Of a DNA stretch of 64,000 nucleotides, positions 52,301 through 61,329 are shown piece by piece. The position numbers were made by a program, and so were the translations under genes. This DNA is from Daejeonella lutea (GTDB taxonomy: Bacteria > Bacteroidota > Bacteroidia > Sphingobacteriales > Sphingobacteriaceae), in the NCBI RefSeq assembly GCF_900168015.1, contig NZ_FUYR01000001.1:1114943-1178942 (forward strand), given 5' to 3'. Each line of letters starts with the position of its first letter. Positions within the stretch are counted from its first letter, which is position 1. The notes under the pieces were generated by a model that was given only the letters and a program-made list of their open reading frames with translations, ran no database searches and was not told where the DNA came from.

Positions 52301-54835
52301 TTATTCTTTTTGATCTAATGTACCCAAGAACTGTTCCAAAGAATATTCGTCAGGAATTAGAACTTCACGTGCCTTACTTCCCTCGAAAGGGCCAACTATT
52401 CCGGCAGCTTCTAATTGGTCGATTATTCTTCCTGCCCGGTTATAACCCAGCTTTAATTTTCGCTGAATTAATGACGTAGATCCTTGCTGGTGCATGACAA
52501 TGAGTCGCGCAGCTTCTTCAAAAAACTGATCCCTGTCCGACGCATCGAACTCTTTCATTGAAGATTCCGAATTTTCATCTAAATATTCCGGCAACATGAA
52601 AGCAGACGGATATCCCCGTTGTGCACCGATAAAATCAGACACTTTTTCAACTTCCGGTGTATCTACGAATGCACATTGTATCCGTATAAGATCACTTCCA
52701 GTTGATAAAAGCATATCCCCTCGCCCGATTAACTGATCAGCTCCCCCGCTGTCGAGAATTGTCCGGGAGTCGATTTTAGAGAGAACCCTAAATGCAAGCC
52801 GGGCTGGAAAGTTTGCCTTAATTGTTCCTGTAATAATATTTACAGAAGGCCTTTGAGTTGCTATTACGAGGTGAATACCCACCGCACGGGCAAGCTGGGC
52901 TATACGCGCAATAGGGGTCTCTACTTCTTTTCCAGCCGTCATCATTAAATCCGCAAATTCATCGATAATCAGCACAATGAACGGCAAGAAACGATGGCCG
53001 TCGTTCGGATTGAGCTTTCTGCTGATAAATTTTTGATTATATTCTTTAAGATTTCTTACATGTGCATTCTTCAACAGATCATACCGCTGATCCATCTCGA
53101 TACACAAAGAATTTAGTGTAGCGATAACTTTTTTGGTGTCCGTAATGATCGCATCTTCCTCTCCAGGGAGCTTAGCCAGAAAATGCCGTTCAATCTTTCT
53201 GAACAAGGTCAGTTCCACTTTTTTGGGATCAACAAGCACGAATTTCAATTGCGAAGGATGCATTTTATAAAGCAGAGATACGAGGATCGCATTGATACCC
53301 ACCGACTTTCCCTGCCCGGTTGCTCCCGCTACCAGGAGGTGAGGCATTTTTGAAAGGTCTGCTATATAAACTTCATTCGAAATTGTCTTCCCCAAGGCAA
53401 TAGGAAGGTCCATTGTGGTATTCTGAAACTTCTCCGTAGCCAGCACGGATCGCATAGACACCATCTCCGGGTGCTGGTTTGGGACTTCTATACCAATTGT
53501 ACCTTTGCCAGGCATAGGAGCAATAATCCGTATCCCTAAAGCGGCAAGGCTTAGCGCGATATCATCCTCAAGATTTTTGATTTTCGAAATCCTAACTCCG
53601 GGAGCTGGAATTATTTCGTATAAGGTAACGGTGGGACCTATGGTGGCCTTTATCTTATCAATCTCAATATTATAGTGATTGAGAGTTTCGACAATTTTAT
53701 TCTTGTTCGCCTCCAATTCCTCCGCGTTTACAGCTATCTTATTTGATCCGTAATTTTCTAACAGGTCAAGCGGAGGATACTTATAACTTGAAAGGTCAAG
53801 TGTGGGGTCATACATCCCAAATTGCTCCACAAGTTCTGAAGATTTTTTCTCCTCCTCTGTAACTTCGATCGTTAGTGGTGGAGTTTCTTTAATTTCATTC
53901 ACAACGGCCACTGCAGTTTCCATCGGTACATTTCTTGACGGACTTAACACCACATTAACATGGCGGTCTGGATCAGGCTCGATAGGTTGTAGTGGTGGCA
54001 GATTTTGACTAACCTTATTTGAATTGCCATTTTCAGAATTTGAACGGTTTGGAAGGTTAAATTCAACTGGTTCATAGCGCACTTCCTCTTCCAATTCTAT
54101 ATTTTCGGATGTCTCGGGAACAACATATTTCGGTTCTCTGCTCCGCTCCGGAATCTTGAAATCGATGTTATAAGCTATAATAAGGGCTGTCAGGCCAGCA
54201 AAAGCTAAAAGACCGGCTATACCTGCATTCCCAATTTGGGCCTGTAACAGGCGGTTCGTCCAGAAGCCGAACTCACCTTCCAGGTAATGTGGGTAATCAG
54301 TTAAAAAGGCATGAAAGAATCCCAGCGTTACCGAGATAAAAATCAGAAGAAAAAACGAATAAGAAAGCGTTTTTGAGATTGATAACACCTTTATCTTAAA
54401 CAGCATGCGGTAACCCACAATAAAGAACACGCCAATAAAAAGGAATGAAGCGACACCAAACCATTCGTAAATAAACTGATGTGAAAGTAAAGCTCCAAAT
54501 TTACCCAACCAGTTTTCCACCACGGGTTGGTTCAATCCCATGTCAATCAATTCAGCTTGCGTCTTCCAAAGGTTACCCCAACCTCCATTTGCATCGAGCA
54601 CATAACTTTGATCATCCTTCCATGTAAAAAGATAGGATGTAAAGGCTATCATGAAATACAAGGAAACAATCAGGAAGAACAATCCAATGATCTTAATTGC
54701 ACGGTCGTCGTTAAACTTAAACTTTGGCATTACATCCGCAGTTTCCCTAGAAATCCTCGATTTTGTGGTGGGCTTTGATTTTGGCTCGTCACGAAATGAA
54801 TTCTCATTCCGGAACTGATTTCCTCTTAAGGGCAT
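52301..54835 (-). CDS. ftsK: DNA translocase FtsK/SpoIIIE
   Basis: An 844-aa chromosome-segregation motor. Four membrane helices occupy the first ~230 residues (first at about 50-70, then three clustered between 130 and 225). A linker follows. The RecA-like motor has Walker A GATGQGKS at 504-511 and Walker B FIVLIIDEFADL. The gamma winged-helix domain at the end includes AARLIVMHQQGSTSLIQRKL and YNRAGRIIDQLEAAG and reads KOPS-type sites. The linker is shorter than in E. coli. A TATATTTG -7 box lies at 54859-54866 (minus strand). Confidence 0.96.
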   Translation of the reverse strand: MPLRGNQFRNENSFRDEPKSKPTTKSRISRETADVMPKFKFNDDRAIKIIGLFFLIVSLYFMIAFTSYLFTWKDDQSYVLDANGGWGNLWKTQAELIDMGLNQPVVENWLGKFGALLSHQFIYEWFGVASFLFIGVFFIVGYRMLFKIKVLSISKTLSYSFFLLIFISVTLGFFHAFLTDYPHYLEGEFGFWTNRLLQAQIGNAGIAGLLAFAGLTALIIAYNIDFKIPERSREPKYVVPETSENIELEEEVRYEPVEFNLPNRSNSENGNSNKVSQNLPPLQPIEPDPDRHVNVVLSPSRNVPMETAVAVVNEIKETPPLTIEVTEEEKKSSELVEQFGMYDPTLDLSSYKYPPLDLLENYGSNKIAVNAEELEANKNKIVETLNHYNIEIDKIKATIGPTVTLYEIIPAPGVRISKIKNLEDDIALSLAALGIRIIAPMPGKGTIGIEVPNQHPEMVSMRSVLATEKFQNTTMDLPIALGKTISNEVYIADLSKMPHLLVAGATGQGKSVGINAILVSLLYKMHPSQLKFVLVDPKKVELTLFRKIERHFLAKLPGEEDAIITDTKKVIATLNSLCIEMDQRYDLLKNAHVRNLKEYNQKFISRKLNPNDGHRFLPFIVLIIDEFADLMMTAGKEVETPIARIAQLARAVGIHLVIATQRPSVNIITGTIKANFPARLAFRVLSKIDSRTILDSGGADQLIGRGDMLLSTGSDLIRIQCAFVDTPEVEKVSDFIGAQRGYPSAFMLPEYLDENSESSMKEFDASDRDQFFEEAARLIVMHQQGSTSLIQRKLKLGYNRAGRIIDQLEAAGIVGPFEGSKAREVLIPDEYSLEQFLGTLDQKE

Positions 54836-54858
54836 CCGATATCTTAATTATGTACTGA

Positions 54859-54866
54859 CAAATATA
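54859..54866 (-). promoter_or_regulatory. ftsK promoter -7 box
   Basis: On the minus strand TATATTTG matches TAnnTTTG exactly, 23 bp before the ftsK ATG. No clear -33 TTTG at the expected distance. Confidence 0.45.
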
Positions 54867-54969
54867 ACGTTATAAAGAATAATCAGATATTACCTGTATG
54901 CCTGTTTTTTCTTCCCGAATAATTAAACCTTTAAAAAACCTTGCGGTCTTAGTATTGAATAGATTTAGA

Positions 54970-55074
54970 GTTGAAGTAGAATTATTTTGAGAAAATATCG
55001 GCTCTGAAGAGTCATACGATTAGTTTAGGTTTAGGTGGTTAATCCCACTCCTTAAAATGGGGTGGGATTTTTTT
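54970..55074 (+). ncRNA. Candidate small RNA or attenuator leader
   Basis: A possible short transcript of about 100 nt. A weak promoter is suggested by TTG (54941) and TAGATTTAG (54960-54968). A hairpin GGCTC-TGAA-GAGTC sits at 55000-55013. The transcript would end at a textbook terminator (55041-55074). The DNA before the ankyrin gene carries no reading frame. It could be an independent sRNA or a premature-termination leader for the gene starting 60 bp later. Both promoter and family are inference. Confidence 0.4.
55041..55074 (+). terminator. Intrinsic terminator ahead of the ankyrin gene
   Basis: AATCCCACTCC (55041-55051) pairs with GGGGTGGGATT (55059-55069) over 11 bp (one G-T) around a 7-nt loop, followed by a run of seven Ts. 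It lies about 60 bp upstream of an ATG, not downstream of any plus-strand gene, which is why a small RNA or leader is proposed. Confidence 0.85.
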
Positions 55075-55133
55075 ATTTATTTTTATTAATATTGACTTAC
55101 ATACGGGCTTTTATCCATCAAAAAAGAATTACA

Positions 55134-55781
55134 ATGGATCAAGATTTACTGGAAGAGTACATACAAACAGGCAATTCTTTTGAGCTCGACGCCCTGTTAA
55201 CATCAAATCCCAAAATTGCTTCGGTAAAAACAAGTCATCAGGTATCGCCTTTGATGCTATGTTGTTATTACAGGCAGCCAGAACTTGCTGAGATTATTTT
55301 CAAGCATTTAGATAAAATTACCTTCTTCGAAGCCGCTGCAATTGGCAAAACAGACATTATAGAAAAAGCAATTGATGAATCACCTGGTCTAATCAATGAT
55401 TTTTCAGATGATGGCTTTACACCCCTTGGCCTGGCGTCATATTTCGGAAACGAAGATGTCGTTCGGCTATTATTGTTAAAAGGAGCTGACCCAAATACCT
55501 CGTCTATGAATGGATACAACGTTTATCCAATCCATTCTGCAGTGGCATCAAATTACGACATGATAGCCAAAATGCTGATCGAAGCCGGTGCAAATGTCAA
55601 TGTGGTCCAAATGTCGGGAGCCACACCCCTACATTCTGCGGCGCATAACGGAAATATTGACCTACTGATAGTTCTATTGGAAGCAGGTGCAGATGTTAAT
55701 GCCTTGACAGAAGATGGGAAAACCCCGGCTGATAAAGCTTCAGAAAAGGGTTTTGCGGAAATCGCCAAGATACTTTCTTAG
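55134..55781 (+). CDS. Ankyrin-repeat protein
   Basis: A 215-aa protein made of ankyrin repeats: FTPLGLASYFGNEDVVRLLL then KGADPN, and repeats with YPIHSAVASNYDMIAKMLI plus AGANVN, and TPLHSAAHNGNIDLLIVLL plus AGADVN, with degenerate copies at the N-terminus. Cytoplasmic, no signal peptide. I take the ATG at 55134 (MDQDLLEEY); upstream in-frame codons would add a hydrophobic stretch that overlaps the terminator. It likely acts as a protein-binding adaptor. Partners unknown. Confidence 0.85.
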   Translation: MDQDLLEEYIQTGNSFELDALLTSNPKIASVKTSHQVSPLMLCCYYRQPELAEIIFKHLDKITFFEAAAIGKTDIIEKAIDESPGLINDFSDDGFTPLGLASYFGNEDVVRLLLLKGADPNTSSMNGYNVYPIHSAVASNYDMIAKMLIEAGANVNVVQMSGATPLHSAAHNGNIDLLIVLLEAGADVNALTEDGKTPADKASEKGFAEIAKILS

Positions 55782-55969
55782 TATCAAGAAGTTAACTTAT
55801 TCAAACAACAATTAAGGATTTCGGCAGTCAAACTTTATTAAAGGGGAAATACCGATTATGTTAACTCGAATGTGCGGCATTGGCTCCACATGAACGAAAA
55901 TGATCCAGTCGACAATTCAATATTTCTGAAAAAAGGTGCCTTTCTCTTGATTTTTGTTGCTGCCTCTAT

Positions 55970-56191
55970 CTACAAATCCCAAGCTCCAGCCCTTTTCCTT
56001 TTGATGAAGTGGCGAATATCTAATACTAAGGCGGCACATACATAGAATACCAAAGGAAACCCGACGGCTAAAAAGGAAGAATAAATAAAAAATAATCTGA
56101 TCTTCGATATGGAGATGTTCAGACGCTCTCCAAGATAGGTACACACACCGAAGGACCGTTTCTCAAAAAATGTAATAAATCTCTGTAACAT
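55970..56191 (-). CDS. PspC-domain small membrane protein
   Basis: A 73-aa PspC family protein. The block SFGVCTYLGERLNISISKIRLFFIY corresponds to the PspC core (FGVCTYLGERL, then a membrane helix of about 20 residues), followed by HFIKRKRAGAWDL. In other bacteria PspC is a phage-shock or stress regulator, while Bacteroidota carry short versions of unclear role. It starts 2 bp from the end of the upstream DUF2851 gene, so it is in that operon. Confidence 0.82.
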   Translation of the reverse strand: MLQRFITFFEKRSFGVCTYLGERLNISISKIRLFFIYSSFLAVGFPLVFYVCAALVLDIRHFIKRKRAGAWDL

Positions 56192-56192
56192 G

Positions 56193-57473
56193 TCAAATGT
56201 TCAATAATTTCATCCCGATGCCACAAGATAAGCATTTCTTCTCATCGCAGTAGGCTTTTTTCAATTGAATTAACGACTGCGAAAAAAATGCGCTTTCTGG
56301 ACTTAACTTAATTTCTTTAAAACGAGCAATAATAGAATTTGTTTCGGGCGGCAGGCTCTCGAGAAGCAAAATGCTTCGGTTAATATGATCTTGAGATGAA
56401 TTCTGCCGTCCATAAGCCATTAAAAAAACAGCAACAGTATTAATAAGTATATTATTTAATGAATGTTCTCCCAGCAATGGGAAACGTCTTTGTGAAGGTA
56501 CGTCGAATCGGTAATGATCCTGCCAATATTCATTTACAGACAACCCCTGAAACATATGGATAACCCGATTGACATCCTTTTCACGTAGTATTTTTGAGAA
56601 TAGATGACTCGAACTGAGCACAAGTCCAGCGAATTGCGCAAGACGTGTTGTCGGGAAATTAACCGGCCTCATTCTCATGTACTTCCATAAGAAGTTATCC
56701 ATCATTATTAACCCGTGCTTTTTCGTCAAAAATTCATACTCCTTTCGGAGCAATTTTGGATATGCATCAGTATGCCTGTCCATTAGAAACCCAGCCTGTC
56801 CAAAAATCAAGGCCTCAATTTGTAAAGGCTTATCTTTATAACGGTCTAATAAATATCGAGGCAAGGATCTGGCGAGCATCTCAAAGGGCATTGCATTCGT
56901 CTTGAAGCCAAAATTGGATGCAAGATGAATGTAAAATGCATCATCCCAACTTCCTTTAAATTCCATGAGTAAGTGTTCAACCGCAGCTGACTTCTGTTCT
57001 AACCTCTCAATTTCAACACGGTAGAGCCAGTTCCTGACATGAAAAGTATCGACTTGTCCAACCTGTCTTCCGCATGGAATCCAGTCCATACACTCTACTA
57101 AACTTAGATAGGCATCGGAAATCTTAGCCGGGATAAGCTCTTCGAGCGAGAGCGTTGGAATTAACGAACCATCCGTTCGAACAATATCCTTGTCGTGCTT
57201 CCCAACTACGTGTAAAATAACATTATCATAGGCTTGATCTGTCTGGTGCTTGTGTCGAGACCAGTCTGATGAACGTAAATGGATTTCAACGTTACCTGCC
57301 CATAAGGTATCTCCAATTTTCACAACAGAGCTTTGAAAATCCGGTCCGGAGTGAGTATTGTGTGACCCAACATTTAAAATCTTAATCGGCTCCCCTAAAC
57401 TGGTTGTGAGATTTTTCTGGTCGAATAAGCGAAATTTCCAAAGATAATGTAGAAAATCTTCATGGTGGGCCAT
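56193..57473 (-). CDS. DUF2851 family protein
   Basis: A 426-aa DUF2851 protein, a Bacteroidota-specific family of unknown function. Family marks: FLHYLWKFRLFD near the start, GSHNTHSGPDFQSSVVKIGD, WAGNVEIHLRSSDWSRHKH, and YDNVILHVVGKHD. The N-terminal half resembles a nuclease-like fold with conserved Asp and His. C-terminal CDEKKCLSCGIGMKLL contains a possible zinc pair. Upstream of pspC-like on the same strand. Not essential-looking from sequence alone. Confidence 0.88.
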   Translation of the reverse strand: MAHHEDFLHYLWKFRLFDQKNLTTSLGEPIKILNVGSHNTHSGPDFQSSVVKIGDTLWAGNVEIHLRSSDWSRHKHQTDQAYDNVILHVVGKHDKDIVRTDGSLIPTLSLEELIPAKISDAYLSLVECMDWIPCGRQVGQVDTFHVRNWLYRVEIERLEQKSAAVEHLLMEFKGSWDDAFYIHLASNFGFKTNAMPFEMLARSLPRYLLDRYKDKPLQIEALIFGQAGFLMDRHTDAYPKLLRKEYEFLTKKHGLIMMDNFLWKYMRMRPVNFPTTRLAQFAGLVLSSSHLFSKILREKDVNRVIHMFQGLSVNEYWQDHYRFDVPSQRRFPLLGEHSLNNILINTVAVFLMAYGRQNSSQDHINRSILLLESLPPETNSIIARFKEIKLSPESAFFSQSLIQLKKAYCDEKKCLSCGIGMKLLNI

Positions 57474-57587
57474 AGTTTAAGTTACGGCACTTATAAGGCA
57501 GAAAGGGTCTAGATTGAATTACCGGTATAATGTATTCAATAAGTGGCGGGAATTTTCAGCGATGTAGTTCCAGTTTCCCTCCTTAAA

Positions 57588-58418
57588 TTATATAAGATTA
57601 TTTTCTTCAAGAATATGACTCATTTCTTGTTGAAGCTTTAATGCTTCTTCCCGTGCCTTCTCAGCAAAGTCTTCACCCCTGGATGCATAAATTATTGATC
57701 GTGATGAGTTCACAAGTAAGCCGCAATCATTGTTTATTCCAAATTTTGCAACTTCCTGCAGGCTTCCTCCCTGGGCACCTATACCGGGAACGAGTAAGAA
57801 ATGATCGGGTGCGTGTTTTCTGATATTTATAAATTCTTCACTTCTCGTAGCTCCAACTACATACATGATCCGGTCATTACCGGCCCAGGTATTCGCGGTA
57901 TCAATAACTGTTTCGAATAAGCGTTGTTCTCCAGTTGTTAAAAACTGGAAGTTCTTTCCACCTTCATTTGATGTTAAAGCTAGTAGCACAACCCATTTCC
58001 CCTCAAATTCAAGAAAGGGTTTAACAGAGTCAATTCCCATATAGGGTGCTACAGTAATGGCATCAAAACTCATTCCTGAAGACTCCTTATCAAAAAAAGC
58101 TTTAGCGTACATCGTTGAAGTGTTTCCAATATCTCCGCGTTTAGCATCGATAAGGCCTAGGCAGGTTTTCGGAATATGCTGGGAAGTCATGATAAGGCTT
58201 TGCCACCCAGCTATACCTCTGCTTTCATAAAATGCACTGTTTGGTTTGTATGCCACACACAGGTCGTGAGTCGCGTCAATGATTCGTTTATTAAACTCAA
58301 AAACAGGATCAGCAAAATCTAGCAAAAAGCTTGGAATAAGACTTATATCAGTGTCTAGTCCAACACATAAAAACGATTTCTTCTGCTTTATTTGGTTAAC
58401 TAACTGCTGTCTATTCAT
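57588..58418 (-). CDS. pyrF: Orotidine 5'-phosphate decarboxylase (type 2)
   Basis: A 276-aa enzyme of the last UMP-synthesis step. The decarboxylase signature is LGLIDAKRGDIGNTSTMYA (Asp-x-Lys-x-x-Asp catalytic array), with FLCVGLDTD at the N-terminus for substrate binding and LLVPGIGAQGGSLQEV for phosphate. The length suits the longer type 2 form. Single gene, divergent from rho across 233 bp. Confidence 0.95.
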   Translation of the reverse strand: MNRQQLVNQIKQKKSFLCVGLDTDISLIPSFLLDFADPVFEFNKRIIDATHDLCVAYKPNSAFYESRGIAGWQSLIMTSQHIPKTCLGLIDAKRGDIGNTSTMYAKAFFDKESSGMSFDAITVAPYMGIDSVKPFLEFEGKWVVLLALTSNEGGKNFQFLTTGEQRLFETVIDTANTWAGNDRIMYVVGATRSEEFINIRKHAPDHFLLVPGIGAQGGSLQEVAKFGINNDCGLLVNSSRSIIYASRGEDFAEKAREEALKLQQEMSHILEENNLI

Positions 58419-58651
58419 CAGGAATATAATTTTGAGCGAAAATAAATAAAGAAGGTGTCATGCACTCAAAAAAAGAAATTAAAGTTTTGATTATTTCATT
58501 TAATTGTATAGCATTGTGCTGTAATCTCAATTTATCCCTGAATTCAGGAAATCACAATAATTCCTAGATATCATTTTTTGAATTTATTTGTGCTGTCGTT
58601 CTCCAGGATGAATTATTGAACTAAAAATCCCAAAACTATAAACCATATTTA
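58419..58651. other. pyrF-rho divergent intergenic region
   Basis: This 233-bp AT-rich stretch carries no gene. TTTATTTG at 58583-58590 is one mismatch from the -7 consensus on the plus strand and could start rho with a 60-nt leader. Nothing else stands out. Confidence 0.35.
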
Positions 58652-60319
58652 ATGCTGGATAGTAATAAATTGAACGATAAGCTCGTTTCTGAGCTGCGTG
58701 AAATTGCCCAAAGCCTTGGCGTAGCCGACACTGATACATTGCGCAAGCAGGACCTCATTCATAAAATTATTGAAAGCTCGGCAAACCCTCCCTCACCTGA
58801 AGTTACGGTAGCTACTATAAATGAAGGCGATACAAATCAGGCTGATGGCAAACCCCGTAAACGTTTAAGAAGTGTAAAAGCAAAGAACGAAACCAAACAA
58901 CACCAGGAAGTTCATCTTGATAATACACGTACATTCGATTTTCCTGAAGAGGAGGAGATTTCCCAGCAGGATGCAATCAGCGACTCGTCCGAACAACAAA
59001 ACATTTCAGATAACATTACACAAACTCAAGAATCGAATGCATCCGAAGAACAAACGAGTTCTGAAATTGTAGAAGATACCGAAGCAGTTAAGGGCCAACG
59101 AACTGGCGGCCAGGGTGACCAAAAGAAATTTGACCGCAGGCAAAACCAAAACAATCAGAATCAAAATCAAAACAGGAACCAGGAACCTGCTATTAACCTG
59201 GATTTTGACAATGTTATTGTTAATGAGGGGATTCTGGAGATCATGCCTGACGGATATGGTTTTCTGAGATCTTCAGACTACAACTACCTTTCATCACCTG
59301 ATGATATTTATGTTTCGCAATCACAGATTAAATTATTCGGCTTAAAAACCGGAGATACTGTCAGAGGAAGCATTCGGCCGCCAAAAGAGGGTGAAAAATA
59401 CTTTCCTCTAGTTAGAGTCGAGGCAATAAATGGGCGTATGCCAGCGGAAGTCCGTGACCGCGTACCGTTCGACTATCTTACACCTCTTTTTCCGACTGAA
59501 AAATTAAACCTTTTTGTTGATACGGCAAATCACTCAACAAGGATCATAGATCTTTTCACTCCTATTGGTAAAGGTCAGCGTGGCCTGATCGTTGCTCAAC
59601 CCAAAACGGGAAAGACTATGCTCTTAAAGGATGTGGCTAATGCAATTGCCAAGAACCACCCGGAAGTATACCTGATCATCCTACTTATTGATGAACGGCC
59701 TGAAGAGGTTACTGATATGGCCAGAAGCGTACGTGCTGAAGTTGTATCATCAACATTTGATGAGCCAGCCGAGCGCCATGTAAAAATTGCCAACATTGTA
59801 CTTGAAAAAGCTAAAAGAATGGTAGAGTGCGGACATGATGTGGTGATCCTTCTTGACTCAATCACCCGCCTTGCGCGTGCCTATAACACGGTAGCACCTG
59901 CATCAGGTAAAATTCTTTCGGGGGGTGTTGATGCAAACGCACTACACAAACCAAAACGCTTTTTTGGAGCAGCGAGAAACATTGAGGATGGGGGTTCATT
60001 AACTATATTAGCAACTGCCCTTACTGAAACCGGGTCTAAAATGGATGAGGTAATTTTCGAGGAATTCAAAGGAACTGGCAATATGGAGCTGCAGTTAGAC
60101 CGTAAATTGTCTAATAAGCGTATCTTCCCTGCTATCGATCTTACTGCTTCAAGTACCCGTCGCGATGATTTGCTTTTGGATAAGGATACCCTTCAGCGAA
60201 TCTGGATTTTAAGGAACCACCTTGCAGATATGAACTCGCAGGAGTCAATGGAATTCCTCCAATCACAAATGCGCGGTACAAAAACTAACGAAGAATTCTT
60301 AATTTCAATGAACTCATAG
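58652..60319 (+). CDS. rho: Transcription termination factor Rho with N-terminal insertion
   Basis: A 555-aa hexameric RNA helicase that ends transcription. After the N-terminal helical domain (residues 1-45) there is a low-complexity Gln/Asn/Glu-rich insertion (about 50-180, including [12 protein letters not shown]), usual in Bacteroidota and absent in E. coli Rho. The cold-shock RNA-binding domain follows ([20 protein letters not shown]). The motor has Walker A QPKTGKT at 316-322, [14 protein letters not shown] and [21 protein letters not shown] heptad element begins 5 bp after the stop. Confidence 0.96.
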   Translation: MLDSNKLNDKLVSELREIAQSLGVADTDTLRKQDLIHKIIESSANPPSPEVTVATINEGDTNQADGKPRKRLRSVKAKNETKQHQEVHLDNTRTFDFPEEEEISQQDAISDSSEQQNISDNITQTQESNASEEQTSSEIVEDTEAVKGQRTGGQGDQKKFDRRQNQNNQNQNQNRNQEPAINLDFDNVIVNEGILEIMPDGYGFLRSSDYNYLSSPDDIYVSQSQIKLFGLKTGDTVRGSIRPPKEGEKYFPLVRVEAINGRMPAEVRDRVPFDYLTPLFPTEKLNLFVDTANHSTRIIDLFTPIGKGQRGLIVAQPKTGKTMLLKDVANAIAKNHPEVYLIILLIDERPEEVTDMARSVRAEVVSSTFDEPAERHVKIANIVLEKAKRMVECGHDVVILLDSITRLARAYNTVAPASGKILSGGVDANALHKPKRFFGAARNIEDGGSLTILATALTETGSKMDEVIFEEFKGTGNMELQLDRKLSNKRIFPAIDLTASSTRRDDLLLDKDTLQRIWILRNHLADMNSQESMEFLQSQMRGTKTNEEFLISMNS

Positions 60320-60324
60320 GATAA

Positions 60325-60387
60325 TTAGGTTTTGGGCGTTAGGTTTTTACCTGCCCCATTTCCTAAGGCCTAATGCCTAAACCTGTT
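60325..60387. repeat. Two-armed heptad element after rho
   Basis: The left arm has TTAGGTT (60325, 60339) and TTGGGCG (60332). The right arm has complement-type TTCCTAA (60360), GGCCTAA (60367), TGCCTAA (60374) and ACCTGTT (60381). With one gap AGGTTT..GGC.TTAGG pairs against the right arm, so RNA from either strand can fold into a hairpin. It fills the gap between rho and pssA and may act as the rho terminator. Confidence 0.65.
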
Positions 60388-60394
60388 CACAAAA

Positions 60395-61081
60395 ATGGTT
60401 AAACACATTCCCAATACCGTAACATGTCTAAACCTGTTTTGCGGCTGCCTGGGAATCGTTTATGCATTTCAGGGTGAGCTTGAAATTGCCTCATATGCAA
60501 TTATAGTTGCAGCTATTTTCGATTTCTTTGACGGCATGCTCGCACGCTTGTTAAAAGCCTATTCTGATATTGGCAAAGATCTGGATTCACTTGCCGATAT
60601 GGTGAGTTTCGGAGTTTTACCTTCGGTAATTATCTATCAGTTCTTCCTCCAGTCGTCTTCGCCTAACCAGTGGATAAATTTCTCAGCATTTCTAATTGCA
60701 ATTTTATCAGCCCTGAGGTTAGCAAAGTTTAATAATGATACCAGGCAGTCCGAGAACTTTATTGGTTTGCCAACCCCGGCAAATGCTATGCTCATCGCCT
60801 CTTTACCGTTTATCGCTGCGGACCAGAATTTCGTCTCACCTTACCTGCAAAATCACTTTTTTCTCGTGTTATTTAGCTTAGGAATGGGACTATTACTCGT
60901 TTCAGAAATTCATCTTATGTCCTTAAAATTCAGCAGTATGGATCTTAGGAAGAATACAAATCGTTATATTTTAGTTTTTTCCTCACTCATTCTGCTGGTA
61001 ATATTTAAATTTGCCGCAGTTCCACTCATATTGATTTTATACTTTATTCTATCTTTTATCCAATTCAGAACAGCAAAATGA
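60395..61081 (+). CDS. pssA: CDP-diacylglycerol-serine O-phosphatidyltransferase
   Basis: A 228-aa integral membrane enzyme that makes phosphatidylserine. The CDP-alcohol phosphotransferase signature, which reads D-G-x2-A-R-x8-G-x3-D-x3-D, is present as DGMLARLLKAYSDIGKDLDS plus LAD. About seven hydrophobic helices fit the family. The stop codon overlaps the purS ATG (ATGA), coupling the two genes. Confidence 0.92.
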   Translation: MVKHIPNTVTCLNLFCGCLGIVYAFQGELEIASYAIIVAAIFDFFDGMLARLLKAYSDIGKDLDSLADMVSFGVLPSVIIYQFFLQSSSPNQWINFSAFLIAILSALRLAKFNNDTRQSENFIGLPTPANAMLIASLPFIAADQNFVSPYLQNHFFLVLFSLGMGLLLVSEIHLMSLKFSSMDLRKNTNRYILVFSSLILLVIFKFAAVPLILILYFILSFIQFRTAK

Positions 61082-61329
61082 AGTTTATCGCAGAAGTAAA
61101 TATAATGCCACTCAAGGAAATTCTGGACCCTCAGGGCAAAGCCGTTACTGGCAGCATGAAAAATCTCGGTCTACAGGAAATTCATAATGTTAGAGTGGGT
61201 AAACATATTACACTCGAGTTGGAAGCACCAAATGAGACAGTAGCTAATCAAAAGGTAGATGAAGCTTGCCGGAAACTGTTGGCAAATCTGATTATGGAAA
61301 GCTACGAATTTGAATTACAGCCTGCTTAA
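61078..61329 (+). CDS. purS: Phosphoribosylformylglycinamidine synthase subunit PurS
   Basis: An 83-aa PurS, the small subunit that carries ammonia between PurQ and PurL in purine synthesis. Pattern: KFIAEVNIMPLKEILDPQGKA, then NLGLQEIHNVRVGKHITLEL and LLANLIMESYEFEL, the usual length. Its ATG overlaps the pssA stop. purL and purQ are not in the window. Its stop codon overlaps, tail to tail, the stop of the minus-strand Hpt gene. Confidence 0.93.
   Translation: MKFIAEVNIMPLKEILDPQGKAVTGSMKNLGLQEIHNVRVGKHITLELEAPNETVANQKVDEACRKLLANLIMESYEFELQPA

Noticed and set aside
55917-56144. 75-aa minus-strand frame overlapping the PspC gene in another phase
   Set aside because: The PspC frame has the family motif, and this one is a shadow.
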